64,000 nucleotides of DNA from assembly GCA_951812925.1 (NCBI GenBank), contig OX638371.1:41328101-41392100 (forward strand). Reading direction: 5' to 3'. Source of the stretch: Calliopum simillimum. Its lineage: Eukaryota; Arthropoda; Insecta; Diptera; Lauxaniidae. The notes beneath the pieces are model-generated. The model had not been told where the DNA came from. It made no database searches and was given only the letters and a program-made list of their open reading frames with translations. The translations under genes were made by a program, and so were the position numbers. Shown here in pieces: positions 10,053-21,955 of the stretch; positions within the stretch are counted from its first letter, which is position 1, and each line of letters opens with the position of its first letter.

Positions 10053-10560
10053 TATATACTTTTCTATACCTGCCACGCCTCCTTCTCTGCGTTACAAACG
10101 GAAGGACAAAGTGAATATACCCTGGGTGTAGGGTATAATTACAAGTGTATGTAAAAAAATAATATAACTTTGCTACTAAATAAATTGGAAAAATGTTTAT
10201 CTTTTTTGTAACCAGAAACAACCCAAAAAATTTATTATTCTCTTTTAAAAAAGCACAACACACTATATAATTGAAACTGAATTCTAATAAAACATAGTGT
10301 AAATAAAACTGTAATAAAATTGCGTTGATTTTCAGTTAGATAGGGAGTCCCCGAGTTTTGATGGTATGGCGCATTTAGAAAAAAAAGAAAATTTCTAAAA
10401 ATTTCAAATAAAAAATTAAAGACTCGAAACCAAAACGACGCAACTTCGAAAATCTAACGACGCACAGTGAAAATTAGTACTAATTAAGCAGCGATGCAAC
10501 TTCGAAAAAACGCAAAACGAAACGACGCAAAGCGAGGTATTGGTGTATATTGAATTAAAT

Positions 10561-11474
10561 CAGTCTGTTAAATAAGAGCGAGGTCATTGTTGTGAGAAAA
10601 TGAAAATACCCATTGCGAAAATTCTTTTTAATATTGATTTATTTGATCGAAAAATTCAATGCAAATACATTAATAGCAGGTCCAATCACCCCCAGCATCA
10701 ATTATAGCTTGACATCTTCGCGGCATACTTTGAACAAGATTTTGCGCATACTCTTCTGAAAACGACCTCCAAATTTTGTGAATACGTCGAACCAGCTGTT
10801 TCAAGTTTGTTGGTGGGTGTGGTCCAGGCATGCCTGATGATAGGAAAGGCCCAAAAAGAGGATTCATCAGTGAAGATAACGTTGCCCCAGTCACGATCCA
10901 AATTGTCTTTGGCCCATTCAAGACGTTTTTGGACATGTTTTTCACTGAGCATCGGTTTTTGCAAAGTACTTCGGTATTTCACACTATTTGCAATCAAATG
11001 ATTACGAATAGTTCCGTGGGAGATATTCAAACCTTTTTGGGACAATTTCGAAGCACCTTCACGCAAAGTTAATGTTGGATTTTTCGAAAATAGAGCACAG
11101 ATCAGTTTTTCCTGTTTTTCCGTCACTACACCGACAGACCCGCGATTTGGAAAGTCATCGACATTTTTTACTTCTTTGAAGCGATTCACCCACTTACTCA
11201 CAAACTGTTTCGACTTTTGCATATACTTCGCTGCCGCCGCTTGGGTCATTTTGGGACCTTTGGGGTGCAAACACAAAAAAACGGCTTCAAAGCGCGACGC
11301 GTACGCGGTACTCATTTTGGAAAAATGCTGAGAACGCATTGAAAACAGTGGTCAGCTGATTCACTTTCACGAAGCATGAAGGACAATACTGCCCTCTGTG
11401 TGAGAAAAAAAAATTACAGCATTATACTTTACCGATCGCGAGTAATCGTGACCACGCTCTTATTTAACAGACTG
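10561..11474 (-). mobile_element. Tc1/mariner-like element, internally deleted
   Basis: The ends CAGTCTGTTAAATAAGAGCG and its exact reverse complement (11455-11474) bound 914 bp, roughly two thirds of a typical Tc1-like element. TA follows the right end; the left flank reads AT. It sits at the donor-side edge of the Harbinger gene's apparent intron. Confidence 0.85.
10681..11339 (-). pseudogene. Tc1/mariner-like transposase with core deletion
   Basis: The N-terminal paired HTH is well kept (MTQAAAAKYMQKSKQFVSKW, then GRPR-like NRGSVG and a second HTH with NISHGTIRNHL), followed by the first catalytic block VIFTDESSFWAF. Directly after this the sequence jumps to the C-terminal end (NLKQLVRRI, EYAQNLVQSMPRRCQAII, GGDWTCY), with a frameshift. 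The segment with the second and third catalytic acids is gone. Start chosen at the first ATG before MSTAYASRF. Inactive. Confidence 0.8.
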
Positions 11475-11662
11475 TATACCTTCTTCCAATCAGCAATTTC
11501 TTTCTCTGGTGTTCCAATGGAATTTAAATAGCCCCGAAGTGATTCCCAGAAGTGCTGAACCTCTTCGGGGGCTCTCTTTGAATCATTTCTTGCGATTTCA
11601 TGGCATTCCATCATTTTTTCAATACTTATCTCAAACTGATTCCTTGTTGTTGTGCGTTTCAT
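11475..11662 (-). pseudogene. Harbinger Myb/SANT-like accessory protein, 5' exon
   Basis: Starts at ATG 11662-11660 (MKRTTTRNQFEISIEKMMEC) and covers the first helices of the trihelix/Myb-SANT domain, including HFWESLRGYLNSIG and EIADWKK. The frame joins the exon at 6815 as DWKK-VWSD. On the minus strand the exon is followed by GTATAC, a possible donor. The reading frame into the mariner end (YSLLNKS) is spurious. Confidence 0.65.
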
Positions 11663-12865
11663 AGGGATTTAGTAATTTCAATCATGTATTTAAAGTAACA
11701 ATTAGAAACATTTACATTTTCAACTTACGGTTTGTTTAACTCATTTTCAAAATTAATTTTAAAAAAATTTTCTTTCACAAATACGCAACGTTTTTTATGC
11801 GGACGGCTGTCACTACAATTTAAATGAAATGCGTTTCACGAGCGGTTTCAATGATGGCTGTCATATCCGTAAACTGTATTACCGACTCCAACGAATACAC
11901 ACGTATCCGTGTTGCGTTTTCAATAATATAATTTTCTGTACACACGGTGTTCTTGAACAGTCGATAGGTTTGATGAAACTGTGGAGAAAATCTGTGAATG
12001 GGGTTTCATTTGTGATCTGAAATATGCAAACCCCGAAATCGTAGCTGATCATCCCCGCGAAATATCACAAAAATACATATCCCATGTCAAATAAAAAAAT
12101 TCAGAAAAAAACGCAATAAACAAATAAAATAATAAACAAATAAAAATAGTTATTTTTAATGTATTTTGTAATGCTGAATCCGAAATCCGAAAGATTTGCC
12201 AAATTTTCTTTTCGAATTTGTTGTGAACTCAGAACCTTTGGTTAGTTGGTTTGCTTTTAAAAAATTCGTAATCGAAATTTGTATCGTGTTATTCATAGTA
12301 GGGGAACTGGTGCTATTGTGGTATAGTTTTTCAATGTGGTATGGTCGCATATCTCCGATTTGGGAAAGAACCTGCGAAAGTCACTGCTTTTAACCTTTCA
12401 GAAAACATGAAAAACCAGGGATGTGTTGCTGTCATGGAGCAAACCCAATTTTTCCGATGTCAGTTGAACGAAACGTAAATCGCGTGTGGTTGATTTTTTG
12501 CAAAAAAATTTTGTAAAAAAAAGTTGCTTTTAAGGTAAGTGAAAATGTTGCGAAGTGTTTAACTATATAAATTCACAAAGTTTACAATTTAATTTTTATA
12601 ATTTTGTAATTTCTAAAAATTGGCCAGTGTGGGTGGGGCTTCGCTAATGTGGTATATGAACATTTCTTGATATTTTTAACATTATTTGATGGCTGTTTAT
12701 TTTTAAATAAGAACTATGAGTTTGAGAACCAATGTAAATATTATTATGAACGATTTACAGAGTGGTAATTATTTTTCGCATCGAATCTAGCTTTCGCAAC
12801 GCATTTCCTATAGCATCGCATTACAGAGTAAGGCTCCAGGTTCTTTTAATCATATTCAAACGCTA
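11663..12865. other. Non-coding DNA between Harbinger and piggyBac
   Basis: Probably includes the right end of the Harbinger element. About 11945-12090 shares sequence (GTTCTTGAACAGTCGATAGG, GTGGAGAAAATCTG, GATCATCCCCGCGAAATATC) with the inverted-repeat element at 56036-56445. 12290-12680 has repeated TGTGGTAT motifs but no protein similarity. Confidence 0.45.
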
Positions 12866-14410
12866 TTAACCCTCCAAGACACAAAAATCAGAGCGTTGAG
12901 CTAAAATTCTGAAAATTTGCACTTAGGCTAATATGACAACGCTGAACACGATTCTGTAAAAAAATTTCAAGAAAAATGTACCTCTGAACCGAAAATCCAT
13001 GTCCCATATATGGGACATTCGTACGCTAAGTACCCAAAATTCTTACCAATATTTACATTATTTTTTATTGATGCTCGAACTAAATAGTTTCTTTTTTCAT
13101 TTTTATTTTATTTATAAAGAAGATTTTTTATGAATATAAAAATATAAACTTAAGTTTGCTGAAAAAAACAAAAAGCATAGGAAAAGTTCAAAAAGTTCAC
13201 TGAAGGATATGTACATCTAATAGTAGAATATAATAAGATAGGAATAAATCAGTTATTTTTCATGATATGCAGCAAAACAATAGCTTCCCCTTTTCAAACA
13301 TAAATATACGTTGCACTTCTTGCATAGAATGAATGTTTTTTTATCGCAGTCCCCATTCTTGCAACGTCCATTATTTTTGGTGTCTACAAAATATGGGATA
13401 TGTAGACTGGCGTCCGTTCGTACCTCTTTTGGTGGCTGATGCTGCATTGGCCGCTTTCGTTTTGGAGCAGTTGATGGAAACATGTCGTCATTATTTTCTT
13501 CCATTTCAGCATTATTTACAGAAGTAGATGGTGCTGTTGCACTAAGCTTTGAAGGTCTTCCACGTTTTGGTGTTTCTATAACAGGCTGCTGGTGAACCTG
13601 TTGAACTTGAAGTAGGGAATTAGCTACCTCTAAGCGAAAATGTAATGAATCAAGGATGCGTTCGGTATTAATTTTTTTATACAGTCAGCTCTGTACTCCA
13701 TCCATGCTGCTGTTAGATCCACATCCATGAAGTGCATTATAACACGTAGCGTCCACTTCGAAGTGCGAATATTGATTCTATAGTACTAAATCATTTGATC
13801 TAACAGATCAAATCCACCCATGCATATGTTATACAGACGCACAACTTCTGGACGAGTAACTTCCACAAATTGAGCTGATTCTTTATCCCATCTTTGAGCT
13901 TTATCTTCCAACAAAATTTGATGCAAGATTCACGACTTTATTGTCAAACCATCTTGTAAAAATTACTTTTCCATTTTCACTAAAGCATTGTGCAGATGCT
14001 CCAAGACCCCTCTTGGACATTGCCTTTTGATCAGGTAAAGGAGGATTTGAAAACGGTTTACACGAACTGTACCTGCTGCAAAAATGCCTCTGTTAAAAAG
14101 AATTTCAAACAGCTGAAACGATGGGAAATAGTTATCGAAGTATAACTTATGTACAATAGTGGATCCACTGCCAATCGTTTTCATAAGATTATGATTCAAA
14201 GGAGTGGTCGAACCTTGATACACTATAAAATCGTATGGTATTCCACTTTTTCCGCAAAGGAAATATACTTTTATGCCCCATGGGCATGGTTTTCCTTTTA
14301 TGTACTGTTTGGCACAACATTTTCCTTTAAATTAGTGATGGGAACTATCGAATAAAAACTATAGAGTTATTCGATAGTTTGCAAAAATTCATTCATTCGA
14401 TTGTTTTGAA

Positions 14411-14560
14411 AAAATCATTCATGAACGATTTTTAGTAATGAACGAAAACGACTGAATGAAAAAATCACTCATGAACGATTTATAGTAATGAACGAAAACG
14501 ACTGAATGAATAAATCATTCATGAACGATTTTTGGTAATGAACGAAAATGATTGAATTCT
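14411..14560. repeat. 50-bp subterminal tandem repeat, three copies
   Basis: ATGAACGATT recurs at 14421, 14471 and 14521, exactly 50 bp apart, each followed by AGTAATGAACGAAAACGA. It probably acts as transposase-binding DNA of the hAT element. Confidence 0.9.
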
Positions 14561-14759
14561 TTTGTTTTTAGCTATGCATAAGTAATGAACGAAAACGATT
14601 GAATTGATTTTGTTTCACTCCATGGCTTTTCCAGAGCTTTCTCCAAGGCTGGCCAAATCATTAACGACAGAAGCAAAAGGCTAAAAGGGCAAAAGTTGGA
14701 TCAAATTATGTTTTTAAACAGCAATCTTGGCTTTTAATAGTTTACTTTAGTTTTTTTAA

Positions 14760-15477
14760 GGGGGGCTTCTCGATTTTTTTTTTCATAGGTTGATAGAATA
14801 ACGTCTTGGGAGTATATTCCCAAAGTTTCATGACTCAACTCTAAATATTATGGAAAATATGATTGATTGAAACAAGCGCGCTCGGGCGCGCTTTGTGTGC
14901 GAAACTCAAACTTTAAATCATTTTTTCTCAAAACTATGGTTTTAAAATCGCGGTACACGATTGCGAAAAAACTACTAAACCGATTTTTGATTTCTAAAAA
15001 GTGTTTCGCAGATTATAAACTGAACGAGTGCATGAATGTCTGAAATTGTGGAAAAAAAGTTATTTTATACACTTTTTTTTAGCCCCATTTAGCGACAAAA
15101 AATGACGAAAAAATAGCACTTTTTTTTTTCAAGACGTGATTTCAATATTGTAGAATCGAATTTTTTGGAGTTGCAGACATTCATACACTCAGGGGAACCC
15201 TGCTGAATAATAAAAAAATTTTGTTTTATGTTTCAGATAAAAACTTTGGGCTCCACAATGTACCGCGATAAATCCGTCAGCCGCGTCATGCCACACGCGA
15301 CATTTAATAAGTCCGCCATTTTGTCATTTTAGTTTTTGTAAAAAATGCTTTTTTTTATAGTTCAAACATGTTCTTAAATATATGCAAAAAATTATTTGTG
15401 TGTTTTTATTTTCCGAGTGAAAAAAAATCCCGAAAAACAACTACCTTTTAACTAACGTGTTACATGAGAAGCCTCCC
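14760..15477. mobile_element. 718-bp TTAA-flanked element inside the hAT
   Basis: TTAA at 14756-14759 and 15478-15481, ends GGGGGGCTTCTC and GAGAAGCCTCCC. The interior is non-coding and includes CGCGCTCGGGCGCG. TTAA duplication suggests piggyBac-type or a similar transposase; the GGG start is not typical, so the superfamily is uncertain. Confidence 0.75.
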
Positions 15478-17317
15478 TTAACTTTTTAAGAAAAATGTAT
15501 TTGTTTTAATCACTTACTGTTTTTTTCATTAAAAATTTGCATTCAATAAATAAAATAATAAAATAATTCAACAAAAAAATTTAATACATTTTAGGTCATA
15601 TTTTCTTTAGTTTTCGGCTATACATTTTATACTAAATAAGTATATACGGTTTTTTTAAATCCTTAGTATATTATTTTAGTGAATGATATAAATTTTAATG
15701 AGAGAATTCGCCAGAAAATTTCATTCAGTAAAATCGTTCATGAACGAAAAAAATCATTCGATAGTCAAATTCATTCAGTTACTATCTATCGATAGTCGAA
15801 ATCATTCGATAGTTCCCATCACTACTTTAAATGGTATTATCTGTTCATCTACGCATAGGTTTTCTTTCAAAGGTAGTTCTTTCAATCTACGACGAACCTG
15901 TTCGATGATGGGACGAACTTTATACAAGCGATCTTTGCAATCTGGCGGGCGAACTGAAACATCAGTTAAATGCAAATGACTTCGCAGTGAAAAAAACTAT
16001 TGACAGACATATTTTCTGTAAAAAATGGAATTCCCCAGCGTCTGTCATAGTACATCCGCACTCGTGGCAGTTTGAAGCAGCTCATGATTATATGTTGAGC
16101 AAATAGCACTCGAATTTCATCAGCATTACACGGTTTAAAGTTATTACTTCCTTTTTGTATAGCATATACATTTGTAAAATGTGCTGCAGATGCATAAAAA
16201 CTATCTGTAAAATACTTCGAAAAATAGGAGTAAGGTGTGCCCACAGCCTGATCTTCTTCTTCTGGTTGAACAAAATTCATACCATTTGGTTCTTCTTCTC
16301 GAAGCAATCTCGTTTTCCAAACAATTTCCTTTTTTTTTGTAAATTGCAGTTCGCCTGATGATGAGGACGGTTCGGTTTCCTCGATAAGATCAACCAAGTC
16401 AGATATGTTTACACCCAAATCTTGAAGATCTTGTTGATCAAGGATTGGTACATCCATGCTATCAAAAATAACTTCCTCATTTTCATCACTCTCGTCTTGA
16501 CTTGCTCTTTTATTGCAGATAACGATGGAAAATTCTGCATTATGAAAACTCTCTACAGTTATTTCAATACCTTCCTCATCCTCATCAAAATCTTCTAAAT
16601 CTGAAGCAATTTCGAGGGCTTTTAAAATGTCTTCCTCATTTAATGTCCTTCTTTTTGACATTTTTTTAAAAACAAATGATACGAAACTATAACAAAATGA
16701 AATTTGTCATATAATTACCATTAAAACCGACTTCAAAACATTAAAATTACCTTAGATCTTCAAAAATAATTTCTGGTGATAAAAACTCAAAACGGCAACC
16801 ACTCCGTACGATTGTCCCTTATAAGCGACAGGTCAAAATCTTGTCTGAAGACTACCGTAAATAAAAAAAAACTTTGATATTATTTATTGAATCACTTGTT
16901 TCATATGTCGTTAACGCTCACTTATTTTATTTATCAAAAAATTTATCAAAAAAGCACTTTCTAGAGTCGCCAAAGTTTTGACTTATTCGAACACATAACA
17001 AGCTTTCATTAAAATCGTCACAACAATGACAATGATCATGAAGTCAACGTAATATTTATTTTTTTATAACGGTAAAATGCCGTTGTTTTGCACAGCTTCA
17101 ATAGAAAACAAAAAAAAATGCCAACATCCAGCAAGCCATGAATTTTAAAATCAGAAACTCTTTTGTCCTTTATAAGGGACATTGTCTCTGAGAGGGTTAA
17201 ACGACTGTTACTGTGATTTATTTATTGTCATTGCAAAGGCTAAAATAATAGGAAATTGTGTCCTTTGAAATTGAAACGGAAAAGTTGTACCAGAAATATT
17301 TAAATGTATACGTGAAA

Positions 17318-19593
17318 TGAATGGGTTTTTTTGAAAGTGGAATAAGTCCACTTTTTCATAAACTGAGATATTAAAGGGTTTGCGTACGACTCAATTTAAA
17401 AATATTGGCAAGCGTTATTAAACCGGTGTTAAGTGTTTACCACTGTAAATTAATCAAATTTTGTTATGCTGTAAAAATTTTTACAAGTGTAATAGAAAAT
17501 AGTTGAGTTTTTTTGGTCTGAATGGACTTATTCCAGTTTCTTTTATAATAAATTTAAAAATTTGTTATACTTTTGTATGACTTATTCCATTTTTACTCAC
17601 AAAATATTTTGTAAATTAAAGCAAGGAAAATTAAAACTTAGAAAAACTTTACTTTAAAAATTGTTGTTGTTTCTTTTCGTTTCTTTTTGCTCAAGTAGGG
17701 CTCTGAAAATTGGTCACAACAACAACAAAAACAAAAAGTTCTTGTCGGACCTACTTTCGGAGATATAGCCATCGGAAGATTGAGATATATCTTTTATAAA
17801 AATTATTATAAGTTGGGCACCCCTGAAAGGATTTTAATAATATAAGTGTCATACAAAAGATATGTTAACTTGCTACAAAATCAACCTGCAAAAAATTTTA
17901 ATCCGCGTCGTGGTTTTATAGATATTGCAGATTTTTAGAAATTTTAACCATTTTTTTTGTTTTAAACCACTATTTTTCCAAAAATGCATTATCATATTTT
18001 TTTAAAGGAAAACAAGAAAGTGAGCCCGGTGATAAACATACGATCGCGCTTGCTACTTCGGTTGAAACTCGCCAAAAAAGCTTGCATCCGAAGGCGCTTT
18101 GCAAGAAAAGTATAATATCAACGACTTACAAACAGCGGGGCGATGCATAACAGGGAAAAAAACAAAAAATTAGAACTTTGCATATGCTGCATTGAATTTT
18201 TGCTGTGATTCTCGTCTAATCTATGCAAAAAATGAATAAAGCATGCTTGGTCGAGTTCTTGGTTTGTAGGTGAATTCGACTGAAGATCCCATATGGTTAT
18301 GGGTGAAACGCGTATCGAAAACCAACCTACCAACAAAATTTTTTGGTTTTTTTACCTATGCATTTTGCCTTGTTTTTGTAATGTTGTTGTTTTTACTCAA
18401 AAACACAGAACAGTAAGCTCACACCACAAAACACTTGACACGTGATTTTTTGGTAGCTAGTTAGTGAACCAAAGAAATTTTCATGAAATTTAGGAATACA
18501 TTACAAGAACAACAATAATACCAACTACAAAAATAACAATAACAGCAATAAAAACAACAATAACGATGTTTTTAGATAGTTTTTGATTAATTCCGATTCC
18601 TGTAGACTCTTCCGATGTTTTCCAACAACTTACTTTTTTGTTTTCCTATAAAAAAAATACGTAATGCAAGAAATCAAGTACAAATTACATGTCAAATGAA
18701 AGGTAATAAATTGGGCTTTTATAATATGTTACTAAAATTATGCATTAAAGATACAATTTTTGGAAAAATAGTGCTTTAAAAAAAAAAATGGTCAAAATTT
18801 CTGAAAATTTGCAATATCTCTAAAACCACGACTAGGACAAAAATTTTTTTTCAGATAAATTTTGTAGTAAATTAACATATCTTTCGTATGACACTAATAT
18901 TATTAAAATCCTTTCAGGGGTTCCCAACTTATAATAATTTTTATAAAAAATATATCTCGATCTTCCGATGGCTATATCTCCGAAAGTAGGTCCGACAAGA
19001 ACTTTTTGTTTTTGTTGTTGTTGTGACCAATTTTCAGAGCCCTACTTGAGCAAAAAGAAAAGAAAAGAAACAACAACAGTTTTTAAAGTAAAGTTTTTCT
19101 AAGTTTTAATTTTCCTTTGCTTTAATTTACAAAATATTTTGTGAGTAAAAATGGAATAAGTCATACAAAAGTATAACAAATTTTTAAATTTATTATAAAT
19201 GAAACTGGAATAAGTCCATTCAGACCAAAAAAACTCAATTATTTTCTATTACACTTGTAAAAATTTTTACAGCATAACAAAATTTGATTAATTTACAGTG
19301 GTAAACACTTAACACCGGTTTAATAACGCTTGCCAATATTATTAAATTGATTTAAAAGCAAAATCTTCTGCATAGCAGAAGATGAAAAAATGGACTTATT
19401 CCACTTTCAAAAAAATCATTTTTGTAAAAATGTTTTTCATGAAAAGTTCTTTTGAGTATTTTTTGATGATATCGTGGTCTAACGAGTCTGTAATTTTCAA
19501 TATAAAAAGAGGACATATATAGCTAGCTATAACTACCATAAACTCAATTTTTCCGGAATTGGACTTATTCCACTTTCAAATAAACCCATTCAT
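17318..19593. mobile_element. 2.3-kb foldback element with ~0.7-kb arms
   Basis: The outer ends match over about 34 bp (ATGAATGGGTTTTTTTGAAA, then GTGGAATAAGTCCA). The arms continue inward over hundreds of bases: the phrase about GGTCCGACAAGAACTTTTTG and CGATGGCTATATCTCCGAAA in the right arm mirrors 17730-17790 in the left. A ~0.7-kb unpaired centre (about 18010-18700) holds no recognisable gene. The right arm has an extra ~170 bp near 19400-19560 bounded by another copy of GGACTTATTCCACTTTCAAA. No target duplication was found. Confidence 0.8.
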
Positions 19594-20069
19594 ATGAGAA
19601 ATCTTTTATTTTGTGGAATTCCACTCCGTGATTTACAGTCGATCATATGATTGTGAAAATTTTAAATGTGCAATCGTGATCCGTTGACATAGACAGACGG
19701 CAGCATTAATCTAGATTATAAACGTATTAATTCAATTGAAAATTTTACCCTGACAGACGGCAGTTTCTGACAGCTTCTGCATTTAGTAAACAGCTGATTT
19801 GTTTGATTGTTTTTTTTTTTTGACAGCGCCTGCTCATCACCTCGCTTCACAAAATATTTTTTATATATGTATCTCAAAACTCACTTTTGCGCACTCCATT
19901 TTTTTTTTTTTTTGTTGAATATATTTCTCTACAGAAGTGACATTTATAAATTTAATAACTTGAGACAATCAGATGTCTTGTTTCTGTTGAATTGTTACAA
20001 TCTATTACGATACGACAGCGTTACCATATTGAAATAGATCAGTTCAGTAATTAATGATTTTTTAGTGCA
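19594..20069. other. Unassigned DNA
   Basis: GACAGACGGCAG occurs twice (about 19692 and 19752). I see no gene or element end. Confidence 0.3.
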
Positions 20070-20121
20070 AATCGCTCCATAAAACAATTTTGCGAAATAC
20101 AGAACATCTAAAATGTCTATG
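20070..20121. mobile_element. Terminal fragment of the TACGGTGACC hAT family
   Basis: ACAATTTTGCGAAATACAGA and the following TCTATGTTTTAAAAA match the end region of the elements at 38084-40433 and 58968-61376. Confidence 0.55.
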
Positions 20122-20590
20122 TTTTAAAAAGACCTTTGTCAAGTGCATGGGCAATATCAAGAAAGATGCCAGAACAGTACTCTTTAAGTTCAAAGGCCTT
20201 CCTTATCTAATTAGTTAGACGATTCACCTGTTCTATCGTTCCATGGTTTTTTCGAAAGCCGAATTGTTGGCATGGTATAATGTTTCTCTCAATAAGATGC
20301 GGAGTAAGTTTCAAAAGACATAACTTCTCAAATAGCTTAGACAAACACGGAAGCAAGCTTATAGGACTATAAGAGGAGGGGAGAGTTTTTTGCTTTTTTG
20401 GGTTTAGGTAGCATTATTATTATTGATTTTTTCTACTCCATAGGAAAATATCCATTTAAGAGTATCGCATTAAATAATTGGGTGTGGAAAGTAACAGCAA
20501 CACAAGAAAGTTCTACATATTAACATTTTTGGAGTAGTTTTGGATTAAGTTCTTTTTATATGGACCTCAGCTTGACTTATTGTAAATATG
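20122..20590 (-). pseudogene. Jockey-type non-LTR reverse transcriptase fragment
   Basis: Minus-strand reading gives the N-terminal half of a jockey-clade RT: LFNAILLNGYFP, KKSIIIMLPKPKK, then ISLLPCLSKLFEKL, a QQFGFRKNHGTIEQVNRL block and GIFLDIAHALDK (the family's F-L-D-V-x-x-A-F-D-K, first catalytic Asp). The YADD box and the endonuclease are absent. Two in-frame stops replace Trp (TAG) and another residue. A short fragment flanked by unrelated repeats. Confidence 0.8.
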
Positions 20591-21391
20591 CATAATAAAA
20601 CTTAAAGATCTAAGGTGCGCTAACTGCAATATGTATGTACATATGTATATTACAGGAGTTCTAAATTTGACACCTTTCATGGTTAATGCAATTAACGTCA
20701 CTCGTAATTGAGACAACTAATTGATATGCCACATGTTAATTATTGCGTGTGGCATGTAACCGCATCGCTGTTTGCTTCGATGTTTGCACGGATGCCCAAA
20801 TGATGCGGAAGGGTGTGGCACCTAATTACGTACATGTATCGGTGCTCATTAATAAAACCGCTGATATTCATGTGGTTGCTGTTAAATAAAAAGAATACAA
20901 CATTTTAAACTACCCATCATAGGGACAAATGGCAAAGTTACCAGACGCACTAATTAATACAAGCATTTTTACTCTGACCATTTGAAATAAATTGCGTAAA
21001 GTTATTCACATGTTTAGTAAATTTTAAAGAATGAGAGATGCTTTTTTCAATTTTTCTTTAATGCAAATAAAAATTATTGCATATACAAAATTCTTGATAT
21101 TTTAAGCGTTAAAGATTACGTCTGGTTACTTTGACTAAATAAAAGCTAATTAAGGTATCGTCCAGATTCAACGCAAAAAATAATATAATATGTAATAATA
21201 ATTCAACGTAATTAAAATATATATACTCAAAGTCGTATATTAGAGACAAATAAATATTTGCAAGTTTTGCCTAAGTTACCCGAATGCATATTTTCGCAAG
21301 GGGCCATCATTTAATTGTGTTAGACGTTTTCCCTACGTTAGAAATCGTAAGATATGAAACAAAATTTAACTAATAGTAACTTGCATAGTTT
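20591..21391. other. Unassigned intergenic DNA
   Basis: AT-rich except 20700-20880 (GTGTGGCATGTAACCGCATC and similar), which is less degenerate but matches nothing I know. A small inverted pair ATGCCACATG/GTGTGGCAT is present. Confidence 0.3.
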
Positions 21392-21955
21392 TAATTCCCT
21401 ACACCCAGGGTATATTCACTTTGTCCTTTCGTTTGAAACGCAGAGAACGAGGCGTGGCTGATATAGAAAAGTATATATATTCTTGATCAGCGTCACCTCC
21501 TGAGTCGATATATGTAGCCATGTTCATCTGTCTGGGTGGCTGCATGGGCTTGGAAATACATTTTCTGGGAAAACTGACCAACATGATTCAATGAAATTTG
21601 GTACACTGCCGCCGTCGTTAAAGTTAGCTCGTGGGATTGAAAATGAGCGAATTTGCGAAAAAAATATATTCAAAATGCAACTTTAGCAGTATTTTTCACG
21701 ACAATGCAACCAAAATACACATAAATGATTTGAATTATAAGCGCTAGCTCTGAAAATTCGGACAAGAGGACGTGGCACTTCCCTTATAAGAAAAAGCTTC
21801 AAAACGCTATACTGAAAGAATTTTTTGAGACACAAACTAAATTTTACTCAGACACTAAAAACTATAAATGCAAGCTCTCAACAAAAACTCGGTGAAATCT
21901 GACACGAGTTTTCCCTTATTTAAGAAATTTTTATAAAAAGCTTTAAATTTGATTT
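21392..21955 (+). mobile_element. Helitron/DINE-1-like fragment (reverse to the 8.8-kb copy)
   Basis: Begins CCCTACACCCAGGGTATA and contains CAGCGTCACCTCCTGAGTCG, the reverse complement of the copy at 8821. It lacks the (CAGC)n expansion and the MITE, so it provides the empty site for the MITE. The 3' part is truncated near 21955. Confidence 0.65.

Larger units (their letters stand above)
8821..10138 (-). mobile_element. Helitron/DINE-1-like element, longest copy
   Basis: On the minus strand it ends in CTAG followed by T, as Helitrons do (3' CTRR, insertion between A and T); the copy at 35398 ends the same way. The other end reads TATACCCTACACCCAGG. It has three ~142-bp internal units beginning at about 8891, 9033 and 9175 (CTTATATGGGAGGTGCCACG), a (CAGC)n core and a conserved stretch GACGCTGATCAAGAATATAT. 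It encodes nothing. A 458-bp MITE sits inside it at 9595-10052. Group assignment is inferred from structure. Confidence 0.6.
6845..10545 (-). mobile_element. Tigger/pogo DNA transposon
   Basis: Terminal inverted repeats CACCAATGCCTCATTTTGCG (left) and the matching right end (GAGGTATTGGTG) are flanked by TA on both sides. The ends resemble those of Tigger elements, with repeated ACGACGCAAA subterminal motifs. It carries a broken transposase on the minus strand and a nested Helitron-like repeat (8821-10138) placed just upstream of the start codon, in the 5' leader. The whole lies within the apparent intron of the Harbinger Myb/SANT gene. Confidence 0.8.
14333..15824. mobile_element. Non-autonomous hAT element in piggyBac transposase
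   Basis: Perfect 20-bp ends TAGTGATGGGAACTATCGAA and an exact 8-bp target duplication CTTTAAAT (14325-14332 and 15825-15832). It encodes nothing. It carries three 50-bp direct repeats at one end, GAACGA/TCGTTC motifs at both ends, and a nested TTAA-flanked element. Confidence 0.92.
13253..16661 (-). pseudogene. piggyBac (PGBD-like) transposase, interrupted
   Basis: RNase-H-fold DDD transposase (DDE_Tnp_1_7). Start ATG at 16661-16659; an acidic N-terminus (DLEDFDEDEEGIE) precedes the domain, which opens around FTKKKEIVWKTR. Blocks in order: SVNSFF region near 16000, LCVDEQIIPFK (first catalytic Asp, about 15850), then after the hAT insertion KPCPWGIKVYFLCG, KLYFDNYFPSFQLF (second Asp), WFDNKVV (third Asp), MGGFDLLDQM, and the C-terminal cysteine-rich ribbon (C-x4-C-x8-C-x2-C-x4-C) ending at 13253. 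The hAT inserted between FK and GK of the first catalytic block. Several frameshifts and a stop after DLLDQMI. Inactive. Confidence 0.85.
12870..17196 (-). mobile_element. piggyBac-family transposon
   Basis: Flanked by TTAA (12866-12869 and 17197-17200), with ends CCCTCCAAGACAC and, on the other side, CCCTCTCAGAGACAATGTCC. Removing the nested 1.5-kb hAT element leaves about 2.8 kb, a normal piggyBac size. It carries a broken transposase on the minus strand. Confidence 0.85.

Noticed and set aside
20591..21391. Possible tRNA or other structured RNA near 20700-20880
   Set aside because: I could not fold a cloverleaf or find A/B box motifs in the right spacing.
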